Positions 1-11,635 of a stretch of 64,000 nt of DNA are shown piece by piece. The notes below the pieces were generated by a model. It was not told where the DNA came from. It saw only the letters and a list, made by a program, of their open reading frames with translations, and searched no databases. The stretch's first letter is position 1. The number at the start of each line of letters is the position of its first letter. Source of the DNA: Phoronis australis (taxonomy: Eukaryota > Phoronida > Phoronidae); assembly GCA_002633005.1 (NCBI GenBank), contig NMRA01000459.1, forward strand, positions 171,047 to 235,046, given 5' to 3'. Both the position numbers and the translations under genes were made by a program.

Positions 1-1585
1 ACTGCGACTTCAGCTTTACTTCATAACTGCACCAATAACCAGCGAACACTAGTCCTTTTTAGCTAAAAATTTCACGAAAGTTGTTTTTATTCTGACGTTG
101 ACTATTAGGTACATGTATCTAAACAGAATAAAAATATAGAGCTTGGGACATTGATAGAAAACAATAGGAGCACTTTGGAAAAACATTTTTTTTTCATTTG
201 CCTACTTGAAACATTGCTACTGTTTACGTGGATAAAATCGATTGTACCGACTTTTGCTGCCTAACAGGAAATTGTTTTGAGCTACTCTCTACAAAAATTC
301 ATGAATATTGATTAATTAACAACTGAGATACTATTACATGGAAAAGATGGGGCGTTTTGGGAACTCCGAAAATAAATTGTCAGGCACACAGACAGACAGA
401 CAGAAAAGCAGACAGTCAAACAGATGGCCTGGCCGACAGACAGAAAGATTACATAATCTGGCCGTTTTCAAACAATACTCACGTGTCTGCAAGTACGCAT
501 ACAAGTTCCTACGATGGCTATGGATCTCCTTCCTAACTGCATTTTCAACTAAATTTTTAATGAATTACTTGCAGTTTAAGTGTACGCAATGATTTTGTCA
601 ATCCATTTTTACTCCGACCATAGCAATTTTTCACAGGAGAGCGTAGCATTGACCTAATGACTCAGTGGCCGTGGTGCACGAGCATAGTAGCCCCTGTCCC
701 TGCCTCCACTTTGCGCTCCATGCCCCCCCCCCCCTCGGCTCCCCGTCACTACCGATTTTGTAAAAAAAAAATTCCCCACGTATTTTAAATTTCAAAAACC
801 ACTCCGTGTAGAATCGAAGTTCTTTGGTGTGGGTTTTCAAAAGCCGGCAAACTGAAAAAGCGTAGATAATACAAGTGTAGAATTTTAGCGTTATGGCGGA
901 GAACTTGCATATCAAAAGTGGCAAAATCACGTAATAAATACTTTAAAACAGTACCAGTGGACATGTGCTAACAGTCGGAAATGAATGTACTATCTGGACT
1001 ATTGATGTCGATTATAGTCAATAATCTGCGGGTTTGTACTGGACATCTTTTTACTGATATGCAACTGACAGCGTGATGAGTGCCGCAACAGGAAAATGTG
1101 GTAATTACTCCTTGAAAGTGTGTAATGGTGTTCGTCTTTGCACTGTAGGCCTACTGACTTATAGAACGGCGTGTTATCTATTGAATTATTACAAATATGT
1201 TGCCGGTTACGTATATCATACTCTTTTCTTTTAGCGCACATTGTACGCCTCAATATAAATACTCACCTGCACATCTACAAGATTGCAGTTACTCCTGCAG
1301 TTATTATATTTTCAATTTTAAGTAAAAACCGGTGTGTCTTCCAAGTTAAGCGCCATCACAGAAAAGTTCTCCATACCATCGATTTTGTGTGTACTTAGCA
1401 GCACATGAAGCGCCACCACGGAGACATCACAAAATGATTTGATTTAGACCACTTACCGTCACAAAACTGGACCCAAATTTTCCCCCAGTAAAACTGAATT
1501 GGGATTTGTGGGCTTCGGAAGAATTGTAAGTGTGCGTGTTATCGCTTGAGACCAGGCTCTACAGGTGTCGCAGTATGTCGTGATG
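1..1585. other. Intergenic, no gene seen
   Basis: AT-rich sequence with a 'cagacagacaga' run near 389-445 and a C13 run near 722-734. Short open frames have no coding features. Confidence 0.6.
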
Positions 1586-1932
1586 TCTTGCACTGAGTAT
1601 GGTCTCAAGGAATATATTGTGCACTGCAATATGGTCTCAAAGAATACAATGTACACCGAGTCTGATCACAAGGAATATATTGTGAACTGAGTGGGGTCTT
1701 AAGGAATATATTTTGCACTGAGTATGGTCTTAGGGAATATATTGCGCACTGCAGTATGTTCTTAAGGAATATATTGTGCACAACAGTGTGGTCTCAAGGA
1801 ACATATTGTGCACTGAGTATGGTCTTAAAGAATATATTGTGCACTGAATATGGTCTTAAGGAATATACATGTATTGTGCACTGAGTATGATCTTAAGGAA
1901 TATAGTGTGCACTGAGTATGGTCTCACGGAAT
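1586..1932. repeat. Minisatellite, ~30-bp unit, about 11 degenerate copies
   Basis: Repeated core GGTCTTAAGGAATATATTGT followed by GCACTGAGTAT. Copies vary by substitution and small indels; one has an inserted ACATGTA. No coding frame runs through it. Confidence 0.92.
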
Positions 1933-2078
1933 AACGAACTGCCATTCCTTTACAAGTCCAAAAATCATCTGAGGAAGAAAAAAAAACACGTTCTAGCGTA
2001 CATGTAATTGGTTTCAATGAAAAGTTCGGTTTTTGGACGGATTGTGGGATGACATCCGCTTCAAATTATAAGCTATTT

Positions 2079-2246
2079 GGAATTATGGTACTCAATGGAG
2101 CAGAATACAGCAACACTCGGGGAATTATGGTACTCAATGGAGTAGAATACAGCAACACTCGGGGAATTATGGTACTCAATGGAGTAGAATACAGCAACAC
2201 TCGAGGAATTATGGTACTCAATGGAGTAGAATACAGCAACACTCGG
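2079..2246. repeat. Minisatellite, exact 42-bp unit, four copies
   Basis: Units start at 2079, 2121, 2163 and 2205 (GGAATTATGGTACTCAATGG...). They are almost identical, differing at one or two bases. Because 42 is divisible by three, the array is open in one frame on each strand, which produces spurious repeat peptides. The high identity indicates recent expansion. Confidence 0.95.
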
Positions 2247-3112
2247 GGAATTTGATATACACGTATTTCTTTGGCCACTACGTGTGTCACATGAAGGGAA
2301 TGTACTCTAATGTATTCTAATGCGCCACGAGTTAGGAGGAATGTAAGTCACGTGACCTTATACCACATTCACAGTGGTCCGAGCAGCGGCGTTCGATTAA
2401 ATTAGCATCCAACTAAAAATACCTTGAGGGAGAGCTGAGGCATTAATGTTCATTCATATGACCAGTCCAAGCGATGGGTGGTGCTAGTCCTGATTTTCAA
2501 ACCCAGCCATTTAGATCTACTTGTGTTTCATTTTTAATTGTATATTCAGAAAACCATCCCCCGCCAGTTGCAGAGATGCATTGTTATTAAAAATTGGTCT
2601 ATAGGTATTACAGGGATGACCGGACGTAACCCTTTGTATAGGAATGAAAAGCTTTCTATTCGTTGGATACCCCAGGTGTCTTCAGCTCTCATACCCCAAA
2701 ATACTACATGTACACCACAACTCCAATTCTAAGGTATTTACCATGCGCGCACCCAGCCAAAAATGACCTTTTACTAACAAAAACGGATATAAAACGGGGT
2801 ACCACGTTCAGAGCTATGAATTATGCATTCGCGCCTTTTTAGTGGACTTTCGTCTCGTTTTCTCGGACTTTTTGTTTCTCTATGTCGGACCTTTTTGCTC
2901 ACATCGCTCCCCGACCCCCCTCCCTTTCCCCTTGGTGCGCGCTTGTTTCCCCATAGTAATGTGCCTTCGTCAGACACTTGGCTACGTGTCACGGTTTGCA
3001 ATGAAAAATAGATCATCATTCTTACTGCAAAGCCAGTTAAGCGTTACTGCTGCGCAGCGATTTGCAATGTAGGCCATAAAAATGACTAGGGTGCCCAGCA
3101 CTTACAAGATGC

Positions 3113-3260
3113 ATAAGCGCATCCAGGGGGGTCAAGAGCGCCCGGACCCCCTTTTCCCTTGATTTTATTAACTTTAACTCTAGAATTTTGGTCTTGGACC
3201 TCTCTTTTTAAAGTCCTTGATCCGAACCCCCACCTTTTAAAAATGCTAAATCCGCCCCTG
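3113..3260. mobile_element. Probable hAT-like non-autonomous element remnant
   Basis: The right end ATCCGCCCCTG is the reverse complement of CAGGGGCGGAT, a common hAT-type terminus. The left part has GCATCCAGGGGGGTC and GCGCCCGGACCCCC. The interior is non-coding. The left border is uncertain. Confidence 0.4.
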
Positions 3261-5256
3261 AGTTACAAAAATGCCCAACTCCATACATAAGTGTGTTAAT
3301 CCGTGTCTTTTCCAAGACGACCTATCGTGTGCGGTTTTGTATACGGTTTTTGGAGTACTGGCTCGATCTACACATCGATTGTCGCATTCGACAGTCGTAT
3401 ACGCTTTTTGACACTACCAACACGCGTCGATTGTCGTGTGCGACTTCGTGCACAACTAGAAAAATCGTATCGGACCCTCTGTCTACTCCGATTAATCGTA
3501 TTCGTAAAACCATGGGCAGAGTGTGTCTACAGGTCTTTAGCTTACCAATCAAGGTCAATCACGAGGTCATTTATTAAAAAATCATGTGCAGTGCTTGTTC
3601 GTTGCCAGCAAAAGAGTCAGTCTAATTAAATTAAAAAGCAATAGCTCAAACCTGCTCAATGCTTAGAATCAGTGAACCCAAAATGGCTGGTAATGTTTCA
3701 ACAAGAAGTGACATGAGTCTTGTCTCTAAAAAGAAGCTGCCATGGGAATCTGTCGGTCATTTTCATATATAATTAAAACACAAATTGACTAATTTTGCGA
3801 GTAGGCTACCTTCAGCAAGCAATGTGCCAGTAGTTTCGGAAACTGTGATCCACTAAAGGCATTTTCTGAAAAGCTGGTCGGATAGGGATATTTTTCTTCC
3901 GATGGTCTGTGTTATACAACAATACGCTTTTGAGTTTAAGCGATAATGGAGATTTTAATTTGATAACTGCGATTCCACACAGTCAAATTAGTCTAAATCT
4001 CAGTTGGTCGAGTAAGCTTTTATGTTACGTTCGTTTTATACAAACCATCGATTCGGAAACTTTTGGTGGAGTATGAGGCTCTCTCTACGTACTCCAGTTT
4101 TCGCTCTATTCGCACTGTGTAGACAGGTTCCCTATGGAAGTCCTATACTTTTCATGAGTTATTTATTCCAACTACAAAAATCGACAGAAAGGTTTTTAAT
4201 ATTATACATGTATCTACATTAAAACTTTCATATCGCAGCCACGCCTGGTGGAAGAAAACTCAATAGTGCCGTATTTATTAAGTGAGAGAAGACTCGAGAT
4301 TCCCGCACGAATGCAGAATATGCATGCATAATTAAATAGCAGTGTAATTGAGTTCGTGCCTTCTGTTGAGTGCCCTTAGAATTACCTTGAACAGAATTTA
4401 ATATTCATCTCAGCGGGAGTAGTTGCCCTATCCAGATAAGCTGAGCACGGCTTGGGTGACACTCAACAGTTTTTGCTGATTTTGGGCTTGAAAAAACAGG
4501 CATTGTAAGCTCCAACAGTCTGTTCCAAAGGATGTACAAAACTTGAGAATAAAATGAACAGTTTATAGGCTCCAGGAATTTGCACAAAGTCTAAAACTAT
4601 GCCTGAACTACTATTATATATAAAGTGAATATTTTTAGTCGCAACCTTTTAAAAATGATGAACGTTTTTGCAAAATATTCACCCTCAATTTCCAGTGCTG
4701 ATGTTTTTATTTTCTATCCACCTAATTGGTGCGCAAACGTCTTCTGCTATCTTATGCAGATGTTTGAGGGAATTTTGAGTGATTATTGCGAGAAAATGAA
4801 CGGAAATCGGCGATTAACAAGAGACTGCAGTTGGTCTGTAGTTGTGCGGTCACGTGTCCCAGGGGACGGTAATGAGTTGGAGGATTTAGGTTTTGGTGGT
4901 GACGAAGGCGAATTTTCTGAGAGTTTGTCGTTTGAAAGTGCAGTGCAGTCGTTTAGTGATTCGAGCTCTTGATTGACGATTTTGCGAATCGAGACCTGAT
5001 CCGTCGCCTAATACATCGTCACTTAGAGGCCGTCAGTATAGGTCAGAAAATTCGAGGTCGTGCCACAGGGAATATCATTGAATCAGTTTCCAGGACGTTT
5101 TGATAAGAGCGAATATAAAGTACTAACCGTTACCCGCTAGTATGTGGGAAATACCGAGAGGAAATAGCACATTCAAGTGAATAAAAGTATTCATCACAAG
5201 AGACAGGGATACGTGTATTTCTTGATGAGAAGGTTTTATTTTAAAGCTTCAACCAG

Positions 5257-5657
5257 GGCCCGGTCTCCAACCTTTTTACTCGAAATGGAACTCGAAATTA
5301 GGTTTGGCATTTTCTACTCTACTTTTGGGCGAACTCAAGATAAGTGTCTATTATTCTATGCTCGAGTACACAATAACTTACGTAGATAATTTATTGCCCT
5401 TAGTTCACAGTTTGTAAACCCAATATTAAAGCAATAAGTTCGAGTTTGAACTCGAAATTTCGAGTTTTTACTCGAGTTTGTAGCACGAATATAAGGGTCT
5501 TCAAGGGCAAACTTGAACTAGAAACTCCTATGCATAAACTATAATGTATTCGATCACAGTCTGATAACCAATTATCTTAAGTTCGCGCAAAAGGAGCAGA
5601 GAAATTGCCAAAAATAGTTTCGAGTTCGTTTCGAGTACAAAGATTAGAGACCGGGCC
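5257..5657. mobile_element. Non-autonomous inverted-repeat element (MITE) flanked by CAG
   Basis: The left end GGCCCGGTCTCCAACCTTTT and the reverse complement of the right end (GGCCCGGTCTCTAATCTTTG) match for about 45 bp, continuing through ACTCGAAA-type words. Both sides are bordered by CAG (5254-5256 and 5658-5660), a possible 3-bp target duplication. The interior is full of CTCGAA/TTCGAG words in both orientations. It has no coding capacity. Confidence 0.72.
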
Positions 5658-6599
5658 CAGAACTCGTTCTGTCAGATTTAGACAGCACGTGCAGTTGCGG
5701 CCGGGATTCATTCAGCCCTAGGCAGTACGAATTTTTTCCAGAACATTTAACCCTGCTGTAACATAATGTACGGTAATCAGCTACACGTATTCTTTAAAGT
5801 GAAAACTATATAAGGAAGCATTCAAAAATACTCTGCTATACACATAGCACATAATGTATACTTATGAAAGTCACATCATAAGTGTACATACTAAGGTAGA
5901 AAGCCTTCTACCTGTATGAATTAAGACTACAGTCAACTTAAAGCTAGGTAGCTGTGCGCTGAACTCCGTTAGACACCGAAATTTCACACAACCCAAGTAG
6001 CTCAGCTCGTCAACACTGTAGAACTAACGACCGGCTATTGCGAATGAAGAATCTGTGAATCAACCGACACTCACCTTGTCCGTTACATCCTTTGATGTGA
6101 AAAAGTATAATAAACGCCATCTTTGCCTAATTCTCCACCTTTTGTAACAAAGAAAAGTCTGTCGTCGCTTTAAAAACAGTGTCACCGCACGCCGTTTGCA
6201 AATAATCTCTCGGAAGATAATGGCAGCTTCGTAGCATAAAATTTTATCCTAAAATGGAGTTTGTTGATATTAAAATACAAAAAAGTTGTAACGAAATGAA
6301 ATCAATTCCATTTGCTATAACATGTACGCAACCTCGTGGAAGAGAAGAACAGTTGATTGAAGAATCGGGGAAATTAGCCAGTAGGTGATGCAATAGCGCC
6401 GAAAGCCGACCCAATAGAGCCCACCACAATTTTATCAGCAAAATAACGGTAGAACGCCATTTTTTCCAACATCGGTAAATAATTAAGTTTACTCAAGGAA
6501 AAGTTTAGTTTTTAATAACATCATTAATTTAGGCGGGGACAGGGCCTATGAAGTATATACCTGACGGAAGCCGGAGGGAGTGAAATTAAGTCGACAGAC

Positions 6600-6638
6600 T
6601 GACGTCACTCAGGCCTTCGAGCCGACGAACTGACGTCA
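6600..6638. promoter_or_regulatory. Two consensus CRE sites 31 bp apart
   Basis: TGACGTCA at 6600-6607 and 6631-6638, both within ACTGACGTCAC. The spacing is close to three helical turns. No gene was recognised nearby. Confidence 0.35.
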
Positions 6639-6972
6639 CCAAGGCCAGTACGAAACTGGCCACCTTCCCTCCTCGTCCGCCAAAAAAGGCCTGAGAGAGA
6701 AAAAGAATACCTCGAATCTAAATAGGGGGCCGATGCACTACCTGGGATCAAGGCGGTGCCGAAACGGGCGCAACGAATGTATGCAGTACAGCGGGGGAGC
6801 GTTTGCGCGAACGATGCATTTTATATAATAGACAACTGTTACATTGTTTTAAGACGTTTTTGGATTACTTAATTTGATATTAAGTGTACCTTTGACAACA
6901 GCAAATGGATATTTGTGGAGGAAAATGTCGTAAACCATAGCTTTTTGTAAAAAGGTTTGTCGTTATCACTTA

Positions 6973-7847
6973 TAGTAGTTACCTATAGGCAACCTGTTTG
7001 TATTTGCGGACCCAGCTTTCGGCTCCTTCTTGGGCCCTTCGTCGGGGTAATAGCGGGAATCTTCGTGTCACAGGGCCACCTGTGAATGGTACTTGGCGGT
7101 TGTCAAACATCCCCTGATAGCTGTTACTTGCGAGGAGGCGCACGTAAATAGTTGATAATTCATATCCGCTGTCTGTGTTCAACTAAATTGGTTAATTGCC
7201 CATGATATCGACTGCTTCTCTGATTTTACGATTCCAATATTTATTTTCTCTAGATACATGTAGTACTTTGACTGGCTTTGCAAATGTTATGCGATGTGTC
7301 CATACGGTGTTGTCCTACAACTGTAGGGTTGCCAGGTGATATGTAAACTGTTCTTTTAGTTTGTTTTGTTTTTATTCCGAGCGGTCTCACAGACATACAA
7401 GTCATGTATTTCACTGGACGACTGATTTGTTCACTCGATGTTGTATATCACCCCGCATTTCTTGTTGTCTTTCAAGAGGACCAAAGGTTTGCCGGGGGAA
7501 TGTACCCAACCAACTGTTGTTCTCTGTAAATGTTAGACAGTTTTTCCGAGAGACCGTGAACGTACGGAAGGGCTGCGTTGACTAAAAGGGTCAACCTCCT
7601 TAGACACATTAGGTCTGGGATCCAGTCGGAGTACATGTACATTTACATGTAGTCATTGTCACCTAGGAACCAGTAGGCCAACTGGTTCCTAGTTGTCATG
7701 TAGCACAAGTGTTTGTCGTCTGACTTGTCTTTCGGGTGGACCATGCATGATACGGAAATTCCCGCCAGTACCCCCGACGAAGGGCCCAGAACGGGCCCGA
7801 AACCAAGGGTCCGTAAATACAAACAGGTCAACGATAGGTAACTACTA
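6973..7847. mobile_element. Non-autonomous DNA transposon with ~115-bp terminal inverted repeats
   Basis: TAGTAGTTACCTAT at the left end and ATAGGTAACTACTA at the right end begin inverted repeats. These stay alignable for about 115 bp (shared TGTTTGTATTT, GGGCCCTTCGTCGGGG, GGCGGGAAT-like blocks). A TA duplication is plausible if the termini are read as GTAGTTACC. The 875-bp element has no transposase frame. Near its right half is a perfect 12-bp-stem hairpin at 7663-7692. Confidence 0.75.
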
Positions 7848-10255
7848 ACTGGTTTATATAAAACTTAAGTGTTACAAGAACGATTTTGTGACCTTGCCCT
7901 AATTCGCTGACATCTTTACCTTATTAAACTGGGTACTAAAGGGTAAAGTGAAGGGTAAAACTGGATGTTTTGTCGGCTAAAGTCTTGTTCCTGATTGGCA
8001 GGCGTGACATGACGTAGCCGGGTCACGCACGCCAGTAAGAGAACGATGCGTTCTCAACACCGCGAGCAGTCCGCTCGACAATCACGATTACGTAACATAT
8101 GTGAGTGAACGGGAAAATGAGTTTAGTTCTGTAATCATTTATGCTCATGATAATTTCATTTTCAAAACGTCAATGAAGTCGTGATCATAATTAAGGCTGT
8201 ATTGTCATTGAGCGTCAAATTTCAGATACTTATCCATTCATGGCTGCCGCAACGTGATACTTGAAATAATTGCAAACATCGCCACAAACTGATTACAAAA
8301 TCAGCACTTAATAACTGATCTAAGATTGTATTGACGCCGTTGTTCACATGCTCCGTTAGCTTGATCCATGATTTGCCTTGCAACTTACGTTACTACGCCA
8401 TTTGTTAAGCTTCGATTTCATGCACATTCACTAGCTTTAAAACCGACGTATCCCGTTGACTATTGCAGTCAGCAGACTAAATGTTAAGAAATCACCCCGG
8501 CTGAGTTAAGCGCCATTTCGTTCATTCGAGAAAAAACCGCTTAAACCCGTGCGTTTGGATGAATGGGCTACCTGATTAATAATTGACCCTCTTTTTAACA
8601 TCAGAATAGAGAGCAGGTCATCAGCCGAGGTCGAGAGTGGACTACGGGTAATTAAGGCCTTTGGTTTACTAACGCCACCTATTGAATTTCGAGTTGGCCC
8701 GTCGAATTGTAATAATTAGAGGTATCGTCATCAGCTATCAAAATCAGGAAACGGCATTTCATGGAGTTTTGTGTTGGTTCTGACTCGGAGTGAAAAGTTT
8801 GTCCAATCATACGGCACCGCTCTTAGGGATTTGCATTTTTTAAACTGAATCATTGCTTGTCGAATCCTACACAACAGGTTGAAGTATCGACTCTTTTAAA
8901 CATTTTTAAATAACGGTGCGTCTAAGATGCGAACAATTTCACATTGGGAAGACGGCCTTGACTTTGATCTGAGAAGTTGTCGCTTTCGTAATTTAAAGGT
9001 GTGCCAGTGGGAACTGCATTTACTTGTATTTTTCCGAACTCTGACTCAGCTTTTCAAAATAAATATGTCGCATTACAACCCAGTCTCTGCATCAGCAGAA
9101 CTTCATTGACATTAGAGTAGCGAACTTGAATGGCAATCTATTTACTAATGTGAAATAGTCATCACCATGGCAACAGTGTGGCCTGAGCCTGCGGACGTGC
9201 ATCAATGTGTGTGAATCATAAAAGGCGAGGAAGTGTCTCGGCAAGTTGCTATTAAGATTGATTTCACATCCTGCTTCCCATATTTACTTCGTGAGTCAAC
9301 ACTAGCGTGCACTATCTTGATTATTTCTGGTCAGATAAATTTTCACATTGTTACCAGACAAAAATCAGGACATTGCAATATCGGGCATCATGAAAAAATG
9401 ATAATTTGCGCTTTTGATAACTGGGTTTCAGTTTGCTGCTTCCACATGTTTGTCTTCATGGGCCAGAGTTCCCCATGAAAATGTCATAGTGATTCTCCCA
9501 TCCTTGGCCAGATTTATAGGAGAAGCAATCCAGAGAATCCGTATGTCAAACCATCGTTCCCTGAAGACTTGTTATTTTTGGAACTTCGAGAATTTCTTCC
9601 TCTGCTAAATCCAAACCAAGCAATTCGAATCCCCCTAGGATAATGAAGTCAATAAATCAAAAATATTTTGAGGAGTATTCATCTCTCCGATGTCATGCTT
9701 ATAGTATAAGTATGAATAATAATTCAATAACTCCTTTTCAATCACTACACTGACTTTGATCAACTGCTCACTTGTACACATGTATTCTTGAGAGAAGGAA
9801 TACATTTCTTTTTAAAATTTCTATTTTCTATGCTGGAAAAATATTTTGAGATATTTTCCCCTTCTTCGACTAATTGAGCTTTACTTCTGATCACTTCACC
9901 TTTAATTCTTTGTCAGCCTTGCAAAATCCTCAAACTGTATTCATCTCTTGCCAAGTTTTCTTGAACCCACTAATCTAAATTGCAGTCTTTCAATTCTCCC
10001 GTTAGCGTATTCATAAATCTAATCAAATCATTTTCCTCTTTGTTCTCCCATTTCTTTTTATTTTTAGAATAATTTTGGGTGAAATTCCTTATATTCATTT
10101 AAACCACTTCCCATTTTGTTTGTAAATTACTTAAACATGAATATTGGTTAATGTTGTTTTAATAACGATGTTTAATTTATTTTCATAATAGTCATTTTCA
10201 AACAGGCTGTTATTTATCCTCGAAAAAAACAGGGCACCTTGGGTTATCAGATGTA
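7848..10255. other. Intergenic, no gene seen
   Basis: Unique-looking AT-rich DNA; 9600-10250 is particularly T-rich. No exon pairs, repeats or family motifs were recognised. Confidence 0.55.
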
Positions 10256-10860
10256 TCAAAACAAGACGAACAGAAAAATGATCAGAAAAAAATCATTGTT
10301 GACAGAACATTTGAGCTGATCTTTGAAGAAGTCAGAGCATAACCAAAGATCAATTCTACTTTGTAACCTGAAATATCGATTATATGAACTGTTTTCTGTC
10401 AGGAGATTAAACTTGTTAATTGAAGCCGAAATCTGAGTAATAACAGATTGTTTTCTACTTATATGTCTGAGTCCTTGTTTGTCAATTCGCCCTAGTGGGC
10501 AATTGAAATCACCCTCACAAAATTTACTATTATATACATACTTGAATAAGATCAATGGTTTGGAGAAAACTTAATATACTCCTATTGTCATTGAGAAAAT
10601 AGACATTTAAGAAAATATATTTGCAGTCCCCAATTTCAGCCTCTAAAAGGACATATCTACCGTCATGTTCACGAGTAAATGTGTTCCCAGTTAAATTCAA
10701 ATTTCTATCAAAAAGAATTGCCACGCCTCTGCTGTGTTCTGATGCATGGGCCACAGAAATATCCCCACCCCATTGCTGCCGCCATTTTCTATGGTTGCTT
10801 GTTTCCTGTAGAAATGCTACATCTACCGCTTGTTTTTTAGATAGTTAAATAAATGTAGTC
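10256..10860 (-). mobile_element. L1/Tx1-like LINE fragment, endonuclease domain, decayed
   Basis: Reading down the minus strand gives VDVAFLQETSNHRKWRQQWGG, SRGVAILFDRNLNL and DGRYVLLEAEIGDCKYIFLNVYF. After a frame change come GDFNCPLGRIDKQG and SRIDLWLCSDFF. This order matches the apurinic-type endonuclease domain at the start of L1/Tx1 LINE ORF2. Frameshifts and the absence of a reverse transcriptase mark it as a dead fragment. Confidence 0.8.
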
Positions 10861-11635
10861 TTTTCAGTAGTTGAAGTAATTAGTTTATCACACTTTTGTA
10901 AATATCATTGCGTCCTGTTTTTTACTGAAGAATGTAATTGTATCAAATGGCACCAAAGGTGCAACTAATATATAAAGATGTAAAATTTTGAAATTTTGAA
11001 TGAATACCTGACTAAATTTTTCAGCAACTGTGTGAGATCCATATTCTAAAACCTTTGATCATTACAGAGGTAGAAATCTTCTGATTCATTGAAATTATTT
11101 CCCTGCAGGTTTTATTAGTCATTTATATAACTTTATTGGTTCTTTTCATTATTATGTTAGTATTACAGCATAAACTGGTTGACTTCACACTTCATTAAAT
11201 AAGTACTTAATTAACTAATTAATTAATCAGTCAATTAGCATATGAATGGTTTCATTATTACACTCTGTTATTTTTCGTATTTTGGCAACACTCTTGGTTT
11301 TTAGAATTAAAAGATATGTTTAAACCTGCCAGGTAAGCAAATTTGTGCTTTTGTTTAATCATACACCATCAAGAACTGACGAAGGGCTTTCTAATGATAT
11401 GACTCTCACGCAATTCGGTTGAAAAAACGGCGGAGTTGCGAAAAGTTTTATTGACAGAAAAGAAAGTGACACTTTTCCCATTGACCTAGTGTTAAACATA
11501 TTTTTGTTCTAATTGTCCTAGGTACATGATTTTGTTATCATCCTAGAGCTCTGGTAGTAAGTGATCATGTGAATACACTTTAATGAAATTATAAACTTTT
11601 GAGATTATTGTATTTGAAGTCTGGAATGCGTTATA

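Noticed and set aside
1586-2246. CRISPR-like spacing of repeats
   Set aside because: The repeats are head-to-tail minisatellites without unique spacers, in a eukaryotic context.
4625-4972. 115-aa frame with an acidic/Ser-rich end at 4.6-5.0 kb
   Set aside because: No family resemblance, no partner exons and ordinary composition for a chance frame; not listed as a gene.
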